DNA from: Hyphomonadaceae bacterium
GTDB taxonomy: Bacteria > Pseudomonadota > Alphaproteobacteria > Caulobacterales > Aquidulcibacteraceae
Length of the DNA stretch: 50,310 nt
Reading direction: 5' to 3'
Assembly (NCBI GenBank): GCA_019753175.1
Contig: JAIELK010000009.1
Location: 1-50,310 of the forward strand
In this document: one piece after another, positions 7,719 to 15,659 of the stretch
Layout: each line of letters begins with the position of its first letter
Position numbering within the stretch: the stretch's first letter is position 1
Notes under the pieces: model-generated
What the model was told of the DNA's origin: nothing
Databases searched by the model: none
The model's input: only the letters and a program-made list of their open reading frames with translations
Program-made: the position numbers and the translations under genes

Positions 7719-8456
7719 ATGACCACCGAGACGGGTGCGGAGAGCAGCGAGAGAAACGGCGAGAAGGCAGCGGGCTTGCCGAAGCTGCTGCTGCCTTATC
7801 TGACCATTACTGCGTACTACGGCGCTGTCGCGCTTGCGCTGGCCGGCGCTTTGACGCTGTGGCCCCGGTTGGTGGAGTTGCTGCCGATCGGCGGGGCGGC
7901 TCAATTCGGCGCGGTGGGGCAGAGCGCTCTGGAGCCTGTGCAACCGGTTCAGCAGGCCGCGTCGACACTGGCGGAAGGCGTGCGGCTCGCCTTGGCGATT
8001 ATCGGCTCGTTCGTTCTGATGCTGCCGGTTACCTGGATTTGCATGGGCGCGCGGCGCCGGAAAGACGTGAGCCAGTCTTTCATTCAGACCATCCTGGTGC
8101 TGCCGATGGTGATCACGGGGATTGTGCACGTCGTGCACAACTCGTTGGCGCTGGCATTCAGCCTCGCCGGAATCGTCGCGGGCGTGCGTTTCCGACACAC
8201 GCTGAAGGACAGCGCCGAAACGACCTACCTCTTCACGGCGATCGCGGTCGGCGTTGCCGGCGGCATCAACGCGGTGGAAGTAGCCGCGATCATCTCGATC
8301 TTCTTCAATTACACCGTGCTCGGCCTATGGGCCACCGAGTATGGAGCGGAAACCACCGGCAAGCAGATGTTCTCGCGCCAGTGGATGGCGAAAGAGGAAG
8401 GCCGCAAGCGCGACGAGCCAAAACCCAGTCGCGACGACGATGATGATGACGATTGA
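7719..8456 (+). CDS. DUF4956 membrane protein with Asp-rich C-terminus
   Basis: 245 residues. Membrane segments lie near 28-48, 85-110, 125-145 and 160-195. The family signature is TWICMGARRRKDVSQSFIQTILVLPMV, then NSLALAFSLAGIVAGVRFRHTLKD, AETTYLFTAIAVGVAGG and EVAAIISIFFNY, as in DUF4956 proteins. As I recall, members of this family often sit beside VTC-type polyphosphate polymerase and CotH-kinase genes. Here a CotH-like gene lies 2 kb downstream on the other strand. The tail ends in seven Asp residues. AGAGGCGCGC precedes the ATG. It heads a three-gene run (next start 4 bp after its stop). Biochemical role unknown. Confidence 0.85.
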   Translation: MTTETGAESSERNGEKAAGLPKLLLPYLTITAYYGAVALALAGALTLWPRLVELLPIGGAAQFGAVGQSALEPVQPVQQAASTLAEGVRLALAIIGSFVLMLPVTWICMGARRRKDVSQSFIQTILVLPMVITGIVHVVHNSLALAFSLAGIVAGVRFRHTLKDSAETTYLFTAIAVGVAGGINAVEVAAIISIFFNYTVLGLWATEYGAETTGKQMFSRQWMAKEEGRKRDEPKPSRDDDDDDD

Positions 8457-8460
8457 ACGC

Positions 8461-9303
8461 ATGAGACGCGTCGGCGTCGTGTTGCTTTTGATCGCCGCCG
8501 GCTGCGGCCCGGCCCCTGCGCAGGTCGGCGCACGCGGCGAGGCGGCAGCGGCCTCGGCATTCGCCAGTGCGCCGAGTGGTCAGTGGCGCATGCCTGCGCG
8601 CTTGCGCGAACTCTCAGGCTTCGCAGTCACTGTGGACGGCCGCCTGTTTGGACACGACGACGAACGCGCGGTGCTCTACGAGATTGACACCGCAACCGGC
8701 GCCTTGGTGAAGGCCTTCGCGCTTGGCGATCCGCCCGAGGCGGGCGATTTCGAAGGCTTGGCCATCGGGGCTGACGGTGTTTTTTGGCTGACCACGAGCC
8801 AAGGCGTGATCCATCGCTTCAGGGAAGGCGGCGACGGCGAGCATGTCGTGTTCGAGCGCTTCGAAACCGGTCTCGCCGGTGTCTGCGATGTCGAGGGGCT
8901 GGCGCTGCTTGCATCCGAACAGAGCCTCATTCTTGCCTGCAAGGAACTCTACGATCGGGACATGCGCGGCGACGTAGCGCTGTACAGGTGGCCGTTAGCC
9001 GGAACGGCCGAGCCATGGCGGCGATGGCCCAACCAGAGCTTCGCCGAAGCGGCTGGCGTGCGGCGGTTCAGGCCATCTTCGCTCGACTATGACGCCGTGC
9101 GCGGCCGATTGGTGATGTTGTCGGCTTTCGACGCTGCCTTGGCCGAGCTTGGTGATGATGGAAGCGTGCTCTCGGTGCGAGCGTTGGGTTCAGCGCACAT
9201 TCAACCTGAGGCGGTCGCGGTGCTGCCCGACGGCTCACTCGTCGTTGGCGATGAGGGAAGGCGTGCAGGAGCGACGCTCACGCGCTATCCTCCCCGGCGA
9301 TGA
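8461..9303 (+). CDS. Lipoprotein-like beta-propeller, SdiA-regulated/phytase-like type
   Basis: 280 residues. The N-terminus MRRVGVVLLLIAAGCG looks like a lipoprotein signal with Cys15. The mature part has repeated beta-propeller-like blades: LRELSGFAVTVDGRLFGHDD, GDFEGLAIGADGVFW, VCDVEGLALLASEQSLILAC, RPSSLDYDAVRGRLVML and IQPEAVAVLPDGSLVVGDEG. The repeated xEGLA or PEAVA motif is that of SdiA-regulated and phytase-like propellers, so a phosphoester or sugar-phosphate ligand is conceivable but unproven. The first ATG could also be one of three in-frame ATGs at 8440-8448 inside the upstream Asp codons. It overlaps the next gene by 4 bp (ATGA), so the two should be translated together. Confidence 0.75.
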   Translation: MRRVGVVLLLIAAGCGPAPAQVGARGEAAAASAFASAPSGQWRMPARLRELSGFAVTVDGRLFGHDDERAVLYEIDTATGALVKAFALGDPPEAGDFEGLAIGADGVFWLTTSQGVIHRFREGGDGEHVVFERFETGLAGVCDVEGLALLASEQSLILACKELYDRDMRGDVALYRWPLAGTAEPWRRWPNQSFAEAAGVRRFRPSSLDYDAVRGRLVMLSAFDAALAELGDDGSVLSVRALGSAHIQPEAVAVLPDGSLVVGDEGRRAGATLTRYPPRR

Positions 9304-10448
9304 ATCGCTTCCTTCGCTTCCTCGCGGCGCTCGTTGTTGCCTTTGCGTGCTTCGCGGCGCCAGCGTTCGCTCGCTCCGAGTGGGACGGAGTTGAGCGCAT
9401 CGTCGTGATCGGAGACCTCGAGGGCGACTACGAGAAGTTTTCCGACATGCTGCGCACCGCGGCGTTGATCGACCCTGCTGGCGACTGGATCGGCGGTGAA
9501 GCGCATCTGGTGCAGCTCGGCGACATCCCGGATCGCGGACCGAACAGCCGTGCGATCATCGACCACCTGATGCGGTTGCAGCCACAAGCGCGACGCGCTG
9601 GAGGATTTGTTCACGCGCTGATCGGCAACCACGAAGCCATGAATGTCGAGGGCGATCTGCGCTACGTGCATCCTGGCGAATACGCGGCGTTCGCGGACCG
9701 CCGTTCGCAGCGACGTCGCAGCAGCTACTTTCGCGCCGTACAGCGTCATCTGCGTCAGAATCCGCCGCCGGAAGGTGTTCCTGTCTTCGACGAGGCCTTT
9801 CGTGTGCAGTGGGAAGCAGAGCACCCGCTTGGCTTTGTAGAGCACCGCATTGGTTGGGCGGCGAGCGGCGCCTACGGCGGCTGGGTCGCCCGCAACAACG
9901 CGGTCATCCGTATCAATGACACGCTCTTCGTACATGGCGGCATTGGTCCGGCGTATGTCGCGGTTGATCGCGACGACATGAACGAGGCCGTGCGCGCGGC
10001 GCTGCGGGGTGCGCCTCACCCGCGATACCCGTTGATTTTGACCGACGAGGACGGCCCGCTCTGGTATCGCGGCCTGTCGATGAATGCGGAAGACGCAGAA
10101 CGGACTCATCTTGAAACGCTGCTCTCGGCGCACGGCGTCCGGCGCGTTGTGGTCGGCCACACCAAGCGCGCGCCGCTGGTGCTGCCGCGCTTTGGCGGCC
10201 GTGTCCTGATCACGGATATTGCAACGCCGGCGGGGCACACCGATCCGCACGCGTTTCTGTTGATCGAGGGCGAAGCTACAATCGCAGTTCATCGTGGCCA
10301 GCGCGTGCCGATCCTGGCGAGCACGCCTGAGCAGGTCTGCGCCTATCTGGCCCAGATCGCCGCTCTCGATCCCGCGGAGTCACCGGCGGCGCGCCTGGCG
10401 CGCAATTGTGCCTCGGTCTCAGCCGCCGTCGCCGCCTCCGCGCCGTGA
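9300..10448 (+). CDS. Exported calcineurin-like metallophosphoesterase
   Basis: 382 residues. A signal peptide (about 1-24, ending PAFA) is followed by a Shewanella-like PPP/metallophosphatase core. Motifs in order: IGDLEGDY (37-44), LGDIPDRGP (73-81), IGNHEAMN (108-115), later LFVHGGIGP and VVVGHTKRAP. These normally place two metal ions for hydrolysis of phosphomonoesters. The first motif has Glu41 where the family usually has His (GDxHGD). Export to the periplasm fits a role on an extracytoplasmic substrate. The start overlaps the propeller gene stop. The 3' end overlaps the convergent CotH-like gene by 30 bp. Confidence 0.88.
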   Translation: MNRFLRFLAALVVAFACFAAPAFARSEWDGVERIVVIGDLEGDYEKFSDMLRTAALIDPAGDWIGGEAHLVQLGDIPDRGPNSRAIIDHLMRLQPQARRAGGFVHALIGNHEAMNVEGDLRYVHPGEYAAFADRRSQRRRSSYFRAVQRHLRQNPPPEGVPVFDEAFRVQWEAEHPLGFVEHRIGWAASGAYGGWVARNNAVIRINDTLFVHGGIGPAYVAVDRDDMNEAVRAALRGAPHPRYPLILTDEDGPLWYRGLSMNAEDAERTHLETLLSAHGVRRVVVGHTKRAPLVLPRFGGRVLITDIATPAGHTDPHAFLLIEGEATIAVHRGQRVPILASTPEQVCAYLAQIAALDPAESPAARLARNCASVSAAVAASAP

Positions 10449-11513
10449 CCGCCCCCTGCAGCTCTCGGTCAGCTCGCGATTGAAGCGGCCTGGATCGCTG
10501 ATGATGTCAAAAAATCTCTCGATGTAGCGGCGTGCTTCGTTGCGGCTGTTTGCGTTGAGCCTTTGCTCCCCGTCAATCAGAGCCAACAAGGCGCTCCGGC
10601 GCGAGCGGAAGTGATCGGCGGCGGCGCGCGCCTGATCATTGTGCATGCAATATCCGCGGTAATAACGCTGCCGAACATTGTTGACGGGAAGGCCCACTGG
10701 GGGCGCCGCGTACGGCGTGTCGACGAACCCGGACGAGTCGAAATCGTAAGGTACTGGAATGATGCCGCTGCTCGCGGTTTCGGAGGCGGCGATCAGGTTG
10801 CTGTTGTGGCAGCATTCCTCGTTGCCGCGACCGCTCACCATGTCCCAATCCAGATTGCCGATCATGAACTGAAAGAGCGCATAGCGCGCAGTCGCAGCGG
10901 GATCGAGTTGGGCGGCGCTGATCTGGTCAGGCTGTACTTCGAGTTCGACCCAGCGACCGTTGCGACGCGCCAGGTCGTCGGTATCTTCGATGAGGAAGTT
11001 GAGTTGCGTGTTCTCGCGCCCGCGCTGACTTGTGTCGCGGTACGTTATGCGCACAGGGCGGACTCCATAGCTTACCGGCGTGATCTCGTTATAGAGCCTG
11101 TAGGCGAGATATTCGAGCACGACGAATTGCTCGTAGCTTGCCCCGGGCCTGCAACGTGTCACCAGCTTCAGGCGGTTCTGCCCGCGCATGAGCGTTCCGG
11201 AGACGGCATCGCCGTCGAAATTCAACCGAAGAGGCGGAAAGGTGCAGATGCCGAGCGTCCGCCGCGAGATGCCGCGCGCCTGAATGGCGATTTCGAACCT
11301 TCGCTGTGCGCCGCCATCGGTCAGAATGAAGGCGCCGGGGTGAGGATCGGTGCTGCGGCGCGCTGAACGAACGATCGTGGAGATCGGCCCCTCTATCACA
11401 GCCTCGATTTCTGAGTTCTCCGTGAAAAGCGGGGTCTGAGCTGAGGCGCCGGGGCTCATTGCAGCGCTCCAGACCGCCATCCCCATACATGCGCCCGCCA
11501 ATGCCCGCCTCAT
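10419..11513 (-). CDS. Exported protein with CotH-kinase-like motifs
   Basis: 364 residues from the ATG at 11513, chosen for GGGAGG just upstream; the frame stays open to 11735 but that extension is low quality. Signal peptide about 1-25 (ending ASA). Core features: RGISRRTLGICTFPPLRLNF (80-99), a lysine in LKLVTRC (115-121), EYLAYRLYNEITPVSYGVRPVRITY, GNLDWD (219-224), the Cys-Cys-His-Asn cluster 234-237 and PYDFDSSG (255-262). This order (basic ligand, Lys, N-D-W-D, then a D-F-D metal site) resembles CotH-type atypical protein kinases, so a kinase-like fold is inferred. It faces the DUF4956-propeller-phosphoesterase run. The Gly/Arg-rich C-terminus is read from DNA shared with the phosphoesterase gene. 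Confidence 0.7.
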   Translation of the reverse strand: MRRALAGACMGMAVWSAAMSPGASAQTPLFTENSEIEAVIEGPISTIVRSARRSTDPHPGAFILTDGGAQRRFEIAIQARGISRRTLGICTFPPLRLNFDGDAVSGTLMRGQNRLKLVTRCRPGASYEQFVVLEYLAYRLYNEITPVSYGVRPVRITYRDTSQRGRENTQLNFLIEDTDDLARRNGRWVELEVQPDQISAAQLDPAATARYALFQFMIGNLDWDMVSGRGNEECCHNSNLIAASETASSGIIPVPYDFDSSGFVDTPYAAPPVGLPVNNVRQRYYRGYCMHNDQARAAADHFRSRRSALLALIDGEQRLNANSRNEARRYIERFFDIISDPGRFNRELTESCRGRSRRGGGDGG

Positions 11514-11551
11514 CGCCGCCTCCCGTAAGTCGGGCGCCAGCCTAAGCCAGA

Positions 11552-11683
11552 TTACAGCGCTTGAAAGCCCAGTGCGGCCAAGGTGATCGGCAGAACGAGC
11601 GAGGCGCCGATGCAGAGCGCGAAAGCGGCCGTCATTTGTGCGCGATGGCAAACTGAGCGGGCGATCGTGGTCACGCGGGTCAT
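11552..11683 (-). CDS. Possible 43-residue hydrophobic small protein
   Basis: The frame runs from ATG (11683-11681) to TAA (11554-11552). It encodes a basic N-terminus (TRVTTIARS) and then a single hydrophobic segment (MTAAFALCIGASLVLPITL). GCAGGAGCAAGGACA stands just before the ATG, with good Shine-Dalgarno match and spacing. No other gene covers this interval. The strong ribosome binding site and membrane-helix pattern support a real small membrane peptide, but there is no homology evidence. Confidence 0.45.
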   Translation of the reverse strand: MTRVTTIARSVCHRAQMTAAFALCIGASLVLPITLAALGFQAL

Positions 11684-11787
11684 TGTCCTTGCTCCTGCGG
11701 GCCCCAGTTGCTTCATCCGGCGGCCACGAACACACCCTAACGAAGACCCGGTCCGGCTGATGTGACCTCGGTTACGGGCTGGTTCTA

Positions 11788-11816
11788 CTTCAAGAGATGC
11801 CGCGCGCGGGCTATAT
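11788..11816 (+). promoter_or_regulatory. Probable rnpB promoter
   Basis: The -10-like CTATAT at 11811-11816 sits 6 bp before the expected RNase P RNA 5' end. A weak -35-like CTTCAA lies at 11788-11793 with a 17-bp spacer. The call rests on position more than on sequence match. Confidence 0.4.
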
Positions 11817-11821
11817 GGATG

Positions 11822-12230
11822 CGGTCAGTCGGCCGGACGGCCGCGGGCGCACGTTCGAAAGGACGCGTTCGAGGAAAGTCCGGGCTCCACGCGGATACGG
11901 CGGCGGGTAACGCCCGCCGGGAGCGATCCCAAAGATCGCTTTTAGGGATAGCGCCACAGAGAATAGACCGCCGATGACCCGGCGAAAGCCGGGAACAGGC
12001 AAGGCTGAAACGGTGGGGTAAGAGCCCACCGCGCCAACCGTAAGGAAGGCGGCACGGCAAGCCCCGCCGGGAGCAAGACCGAATAGGAACACGCGCCGCG
12101 CAAGCGGCAGGCCCGTCCGTGGGTTGTGTTCGGGTTGGTCGCGAGAACCGTGCGGCGACGCACGGTCCAGAGGAATGGTCGTCGCCTCGGCAACGAGGAC
12201 ACAGAACCCGGCTTATAGGCCGACTGGCGT
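11822..12230 (+). ncRNA. rnpB: RNase P RNA (class A)
   Basis: This catalytic RNA matures the 5' ends of tRNAs together with RnpA. The conserved core GAGGAAAGTCCGGGCTCC is at 11871-11888 and the matching 3' core ACAGAACCCGGCTTATAGG at 12201-12219; these form the P4 region. The outer helix P1 is CAGTCGGCC (11826-11834) pairing with GGCCGACTG (12218-12226). The L15-type loop that contacts the tRNA CCA end is visible as GGTGGGGTAAGAGCCCACC near 12011-12029. A T-rich run (GTTTTTCTTT, 12229-12238) follows and probably ends transcription. Length about 405 nt, usual for alphaproteobacteria. Ends are approximate. Confidence 0.95.
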
Positions 12231-12277
12231 TTTTCTTTGGGGTGTTCGGGGGAGGGGGCCGGCGGAAACGGCCCTGG

Positions 12278-12305
12278 TCGACAAGCGGTTTCGTCTCCGC
12301 TATAC
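12278..12305 (+). promoter_or_regulatory. Candidate promoter for rplK-rplA
   Basis: TCGACA (12278-12283) is five of six to the -35 consensus and CTATAC (12300-12305) resembles -10, with a 16-bp spacer. It lies about 100 bp before rplK, leaving a leader that could hold the autoregulatory L1 site; no such site was proven. Confidence 0.42.
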
Positions 12306-12402
12306 GCCCCGCTTCTCGCGTGGGAGGGGCTCGCCGCCCGAACCACGCACCCACTCAGGCTGGGCGGTTTAGCGATCGTCCGGCGTTAAGCGAGAGGCCA
12401 AC

Positions 12403-12849
12403 ATGGCGAAGAAGATCATGGGGCAGATTAAGCTCCAGGTGCCGGCTGGCGCGGCGAATCCGTCGCCCCCGATCGGACCCGCGCTCGGTCAGCGTGGCTT
12501 GAACATCATGGAATTCTGCAAGGGCTTCAACGCCCGCACCCAGGACATGACCAAGGGCGACCCGTGCCCGGTCGTGATCACCTATTATCAGGACAAGAGC
12601 TTCACCTTCGAGATCAAGACGCCGCCGGCGTCGTTCCTGATCAAGAAGGCGGCCAAGCTGCCGACGGCGAAGAAGCCGGGCTCGGGCTCGAAGAAGCCCG
12701 GCGTCGATGTGGTCGGCAAGATCACGATGGCGCAGTGCAAAGAGATCGCGCAGGCCAAGCAGAAAGATCTGAACGCCGCCGACCTCGATCAAGCCGCGAA
12801 GATGATCGCCGGCACAGCGCGCTCGATGGGCGTGCAGGTGGTGGAGTAA
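12403..12849 (+). CDS. rplK: 50S ribosomal protein L11
   Basis: 148 residues, usual length. L11 binds the GTPase-associated region of 23S rRNA and contacts elongation factors and the stringent factor. Signatures: [40 protein letters not shown], and the C-terminal rRNA-binding domain with [20 protein letters not shown] and [17 protein letters not shown] site precedes the ATG. It is five bases before rplA. The genes usually found upstream (secE, nusG) are absent; rnpB is there instead. Confidence 0.98.
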   Translation: MAKKIMGQIKLQVPAGAANPSPPIGPALGQRGLNIMEFCKGFNARTQDMTKGDPCPVVITYYQDKSFTFEIKTPPASFLIKKAAKLPTAKKPGSGSKKPGVDVVGKITMAQCKEIAQAKQKDLNAADLDQAAKMIAGTARSMGVQVVE

Positions 12850-12854
12850 GCGCC

Positions 12855-13571
12855 ATGGCACAAGCAACCAAGAAAACGCCGGGCGTTACCAAGCGCATGG
12901 CCAAGAGCCACGCCGGCATCGATCCGCGCAAACTGCACACGCTCGATGAGGCGGTGAAGTTGATCAAGGAACGCGCCAGCGCCAAGTTCGACGAGACCGT
13001 CGAAGTCTCGATGAACCTGGGCGTCGATCCAAAATATCCCGATCAGCAAGTCCGTGGTGTCGTTTCGTTGCCCAACGGCACGGGGCGCAGTGCACGCGTC
13101 GCCGTGTTTGCGCGCGGGCCGAAGGCGGAGGAGGCCAAGGCCGCCGGCGCCGACATCGTCGGCGCGGAAGATCTGTTCGAAACCGTCAATGGCGGCAAGA
13201 TCGACTTCGACCGCCTGATCGCCACGCCCGACATGATGGCGCTGGTGGGCCGGCTGGGCAAAGTGCTGGGCCCGCGCGGCCTGATGCCCAACCCGAAGGT
13301 CGGCACCGTCACCATGGACGTGAAGAAGGCTGTCGCCGACGCTAAGGGCGGCGCTGTCGAGTTTCGCGTCGAGAAGGCGGGTATCGTCCACGCCGGCGTC
13401 GGCAAGGCGAGCTTCTCGGAAGCGCAGATCCGCGAAAACGTGAAAGCGTTCATCGATGCGGTGGCGAAATCGAAGCCCGCGGGCGCGAAGGGCACGTTCG
13501 TGAAGAAGGTGGCCCTCTCCACGACGATGGGGCCGGGCGTACGCATCGATCCGTCGAACGCGACCGCCTAA
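12855..13571 (+). CDS. rplA: 50S ribosomal protein L1
   Basis: 238 residues from ATG 12855, directly after rplK; the longer open frame upstream is an overlap with rplK in another frame. L1 forms the mobile stalk near the E site and in many bacteria represses its own operon by binding the leader mRNA. Signatures: [56 protein letters not shown] and [21 protein letters not shown] terminator follows at 13595, so rplK-rplA appears to be a separate transcription unit from rplJ-rplL here. Confidence 0.98.
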   Translation: MAQATKKTPGVTKRMAKSHAGIDPRKLHTLDEAVKLIKERASAKFDETVEVSMNLGVDPKYPDQQVRGVVSLPNGTGRSARVAVFARGPKAEEAKAAGADIVGAEDLFETVNGGKIDFDRLIATPDMMALVGRLGKVLGPRGLMPNPKVGTVTMDVKKAVADAKGGAVEFRVEKAGIVHAGVGKASFSEAQIRENVKAFIDAVAKSKPAGAKGTFVKKVALSTTMGPGVRIDPSNATA

Positions 13572-13594
13572 TTCCCGAACCCAATGACAAGCAG

Positions 13595-13627
13595 AGAGCG
13601 CCCTGGCCCCGCCGGGGCGCTCTTCTT
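13595..13627 (+). terminator. Intrinsic terminator after rplA
   Basis: Stem GAGCGCCC (13596-13603) pairs with GGGCGCTC (13615-13622) around an 11-base loop, followed by TTCTT. It closes the rplK-rplA unit before the GH16 genes. Confidence 0.7.
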
Positions 13628-13677
13628 GCTTAGGGCGAAAGCGGTTAGGCTGGTTGCGTAGGACGGGTGGGATCGGG

Positions 13678-14466
13678 ATGCGACGCGTCTTCAGAGCAAT
13701 GGCGGTTTGCGCGGTCCTGTTTGGCGCGGCGGCGGCGGAGCCAACCGCGCCAGAAGCCCAACCGGCCCCCTTCGTTCATCGCTTCGCGGAATCCGACTTA
13801 GGCCCCCGCTGGGGCGTCTCCGAGCACACAGGCACCGGCGAGTGGTCCTCCGTCATCTGGCGGCGCTCGCAAGTCAGCCTCAGCGAAGAGGGGGCGGTGT
13901 TCACACTGGCGGCGAATCCGGAGGGCGTCCCGCCGAACCCGGAGGGTGTCCCAAAGCCGTACATTTCCGGCGAAATCCATGGCGACACGCTCTATCGCTA
14001 CGGTTACTTCGAGACGCGGATGCGGATTGCGCGCGGCGCCGGGACGGTGTCGGCGTTCTTCACCTTCGCGCGCCCCGCAGGCCGGGAGACCTGGAACGAA
14101 ATCGACATGGAGTTCACCGGCCGCGATCCGCGCCGGATTGAGCTTGTCTACCATGTCGCCGGCGACGCCGCGTTGCAGGTCTTGGAGCTGCCGTTCGATG
14201 CATCAGCCGGTTTTCACACCTACGCGTTCGAGTGGCTGCCAAATGAAATCCGCTGGTACATCGACAACAGGCTGGTTCACATTTCGCGTGGCGGGCGCGT
14301 AGCTGAACTTGTCCAGCCCCAGCGCATCTTCTTTAGCTTGTGGAACAGCGAACGGATGCCGCGCTGGCTAGGACCCATCAATCCGGATGAAGCGCCGTGG
14401 ACAATGACTGTCGCGTGTGCGGCGTACGCGCCAACGTACGAGGGCCGCTCGCTCTGTGCTCGATGA
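13678..14466 (+). CDS. Exported GH16 family glycoside hydrolase
   Basis: 262 residues from ATG 13678; the upstream TTG at 13654 is rejected. Signal peptide about 1-20 (ends AAAA). GH16 beta-jelly-roll: YRYGYFETRMRIARGAGTVSAFF, then the catalytic motif NEIDMEF with nucleophile Glu141, Asp143 and acid/base Glu145, followed by FHTYAFEWLPNEIRWYIDN. GH16 enzymes cut beta-1,3/1,4-glucans, agarose, carrageenan or related glycans; substrate cannot be assigned. A 7-residue duplication (NPEGVPP, NPEGVPK) lies at 80-93. It is a paralogue of the next gene. Both sit between rplA and rplJ, where no gene is usually found. Confidence 0.9.
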   Translation: MRRVFRAMAVCAVLFGAAAAEPTAPEAQPAPFVHRFAESDLGPRWGVSEHTGTGEWSSVIWRRSQVSLSEEGAVFTLAANPEGVPPNPEGVPKPYISGEIHGDTLYRYGYFETRMRIARGAGTVSAFFTFARPAGRETWNEIDMEFTGRDPRRIELVYHVAGDAALQVLELPFDASAGFHTYAFEWLPNEIRWYIDNRLVHISRGGRVAELVQPQRIFFSLWNSERMPRWLGPINPDEAPWTMTVACAAYAPTYEGRSLCAR

Positions 14467-14578
14467 GATCGTCAGTGCGGTGCGTAAAGGCTGGGCGTGG
14501 CGCCGCTCCTGCTCTAGAGCTGATGGTGTTGAGTGACGCTTTGACGTTCATCGTGAATCATCGCGCCGGTAGCGGCTC

Positions 14579-15409
14579 ATGAGGCGCCTCCTGGCAGCGC
14601 TTGCGATCCTGGCCGCAGCAGCGATGCTCGCGGGCGCGCTCTACTGGTTCTTCACGCGCGGAACCAAAGCCTACGACGAGAAAGCGCTGTTTGCGCCGTT
14701 GCCGGAAAGCGTGGTCTTCATCGACCGGTTTCGCACGCTCGATGAGACCCGATGGTCGGTCTCTGACGGCTGGAGCAATGGCGACTTCATGGACAATGAC
14801 TGGCGCCGCGAGGCGATCAGTCTCACGCCGACCGGACTCGCCATCACCATGCGGCGTAACCTGCCCGAGCTGGGCCGGGACAAGCCCTACATGTCGGGTG
14901 AGCTGCAATCGCGCGAAGCGTTCCAATACGGCTACTACGAAGCCAGTATGCGCCTGCCTCCGGGGGATGGCGTGCTCTCGGCGTTTTTTACCTTCACCAG
15001 ACCTGAAGGCGCATCGACCTGGGAGGAGATCGACATTGAGTTCGTAGGCACGCGACCGCGCTACATGGAAGCTGTGTATCACTTGCACGGGCGGTCGGTG
15101 GGTAAGCGTATCCATCTTGGCTTTGACCCTAGTCAGGCATTCCATACCTACGGCTTCGAATGGACGCCCGACGCGTTGCGCTGGTACGTGGATAATCGGC
15201 TTGTGCACGAGGTGCGCGATCCCCGCTTGGCGCGGATGACGCGTCCCCAACAATTGATCGTGTTCTTGGCAAGCGCGAGTGGGCTCGCCGCTTGGCTGGG
15301 TGAGCTCGACCGCTCCAAGGAGCCGTGGGTGCTGCACGTTTCATGCGTCGCGCATGCGCGACAGTATGATGGCGTGTCGCTCTGCGCCCGTCCGCATGGC
15401 GCGGGCTAG
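14579..15409 (+). CDS. Membrane-anchored or exported GH16 family hydrolase
   Basis: 276 residues. The N-terminus (RRLLAALAILAAAAMLAGALYWFF) is an uncleaved-looking hydrophobic segment or signal peptide, so the enzyme may stay tethered to the inner membrane. The GH16 core shares YMSGELQSREAFQYGYYEASMRL, SAFFTFTRPEG, the catalytic WEEIDIEFVG (Glu150, Asp152, Glu154) and FHTYGFEWTPDALRWYVDN. It is about as similar to the upstream GH16 protein as expected of an old tandem duplication: same order and spacing, many substitutions. Substrate unknown; remodelling of a surface glycan or use of a beta-glucan is possible. Confidence 0.9.
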   Translation: MRRLLAALAILAAAAMLAGALYWFFTRGTKAYDEKALFAPLPESVVFIDRFRTLDETRWSVSDGWSNGDFMDNDWRREAISLTPTGLAITMRRNLPELGRDKPYMSGELQSREAFQYGYYEASMRLPPGDGVLSAFFTFTRPEGASTWEEIDIEFVGTRPRYMEAVYHLHGRSVGKRIHLGFDPSQAFHTYGFEWTPDALRWYVDNRLVHEVRDPRLARMTRPQQLIVFLASASGLAAWLGELDRSKEPWVLHVSCVAHARQYDGVSLCARPHGAG

Positions 15410-15659
15410 GGCTGCATTTGCCAGCCAATCCCGACTAAGGCGCGTCCGTTCGGTCACGCAGAGTCGCGCCTACTTGCCAGATTCAAAAAAGTATGCATGC
15501 GCCACTTGCGGCGCTGCAACAAACCGTGCATATCCCCGCGTTCGGCGGCGTTAACCCGTCGAAAACCTGTCCGAGACTGCAGGCGCCACGTGCATGGATC
15601 GCCCTTTGGGCTTTGTGCGCGCGGCTTAATCGTTGAAAGCCTTGTGCTTTCTTGACCTG

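Noticed and set aside
11583-11765. 60-codon plus-strand ORF before rnpB
   Set aside because: Poor composition and no ribosome binding site. The minus-strand 43-residue ORF in the same area is much better supported.
12600-12860. Extended N-terminus of L1 starting inside rplK
   Set aside because: The frame is open by chance; the L1 start at 12855 fits family length and lies right after the rplK stop.
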